From positions 1-34,006 of the forward strand of contig NZ_JADHZD010000026.1 in assembly GCF_020102855.1 (NCBI RefSeq): DNA of 34,006 bases, written 5' to 3'. This document shows positions 33,917-34,006 of this stretch, piece by piece. The notes below the pieces were generated by a model that had not been told where the DNA came from, did no database searches, and saw only the letters and a program-made list of their open reading frames with translations. The stretch comes from Nocardioides lacusdianchii (lineage in GTDB: Bacteria; Actinomycetota; Actinomycetes; Propionibacteriales; Nocardioidaceae). Position 1 is the first letter of the stretch, and each line of letters starts with the position of its first letter. The position numbers were made by a program, and so were the translations under genes.

Positions 33917-33933
33917 CGGTCGAGTATCTCGCG

Positions 33934-33975
33934 CCGGGTCGCTCCGCGAGCCCATGGGCTCGCGGAGCGACCCGG
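33934..33975. repeat. 42-bp perfect palindrome, REP-family unit
   Basis: Bases 33934-33975 read identically on both strands, centred on CCCATGGG. The right half, continued to 33983, is identical over 30 bases to the inverted sequence at 31849-31878. It lies immediately upstream of the GyrI-like promoter and would form a strong cruciform or hairpin. The unit continues to about 33990 with TGCGGGATGGGCTCGC. Confidence 0.9.
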
Positions 33976-34006
33976 TGCGGGATGGGCTCGCCTGGTACGT
34001 CAGCCT

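Noticed and set aside
33917..33955. N-terminal 13-codon extension of the GyrI-like ORF
   Set aside because: The extension starts inside a 42-bp palindrome of the repeat family; a -10-like GATACT lies between it and GTG 33916, which is the better start.
16201..33990. CRISPR array
   Set aside because: The repeats are dispersed over kilobases between genes, palindromic and of variable length, with no regular spacers and no cas genes.
1..34006. tRNA or rRNA genes, or a tRNA attachment site
   Set aside because: I looked for cloverleaf-like GGTTCGA-type arms and a direct repeat flanking the element and found none that I could support; the element ends are probably outside the window.

Overview
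The window looks like high-GC actinobacterial DNA, probably Nocardioidaceae or relatives; that placement is an inference from gene families, GC-rich codon use and many ATGA/GTGA overlaps. It starts inside the last codons of an IS3-family transposase. It then runs through the transfer module of a conjugative element (ICE or plasmid), a defence and accessory segment, and a more chromosome-like stretch of small regulated units.

1-16 kb, conjugation module. A co-directional (+) run encodes a small unknown protein, a VirB4-like ATPase, a membrane-anchored or secreted multidomain hydrolase (two endonuclease/exonuclease/phosphatase domains, a lytic transglycosylase domain and a C-terminal CHAP/NlpC-like domain), a small P-loop ATPase, a membrane protein and a VirD4/TraG-type coupling protein. 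Accessory genes follow: a DUF4913-like protein, a protein carrying a DnaA domain IV-like region, an unknown protein and an HNH nuclease. Facing them is a giant MOBF relaxase-helicase fused to a DnaG-like TOPRIM primase. Together these could process DNA (relaxase), hand it over (coupling protein), power transfer (VirB4) and open the wall (transglycosylase/CHAP).

16-25 kb, accessory and defence segment. It holds a tandem pair of paralogous small proteins, an opposing 208-aa unknown followed by a 53-aa one-helix membrane protein, and a decayed second copy of the relaxase 5' end. Next is a GTGA-overlapping AAA ATPase + subtilase pair with the architecture of the anti-phage/toxin-antitoxin system ietAS. 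A convergent 682-aa protein has a PD-(D/E)XK-like N-terminus resembling Cap4/DUF4297 nucleases plus a CxxC/HxxC zinc site, and is a candidate defence effector.

25-34 kb, small units. These are a nucleoside deaminase with HAD in place of HAE, a GNAT acetyltransferase broken by an in-frame TGA, an ECF sigma factor with its CU044_5270-like partner, a tetR-SMR-SMR drug-efflux operon with a palindromic operator inside its promoter, and an ABC-F protein preceded by an 11-codon apparently leaderless leader peptide. A small unknown, a CX5R phosphatase and a GyrI-like protein follow. Several of these genes show a -10 element 6-8 bases before the start codon (leaderless transcription). A dispersed palindromic repeat family lies in many gaps of the 16-34 kb part.
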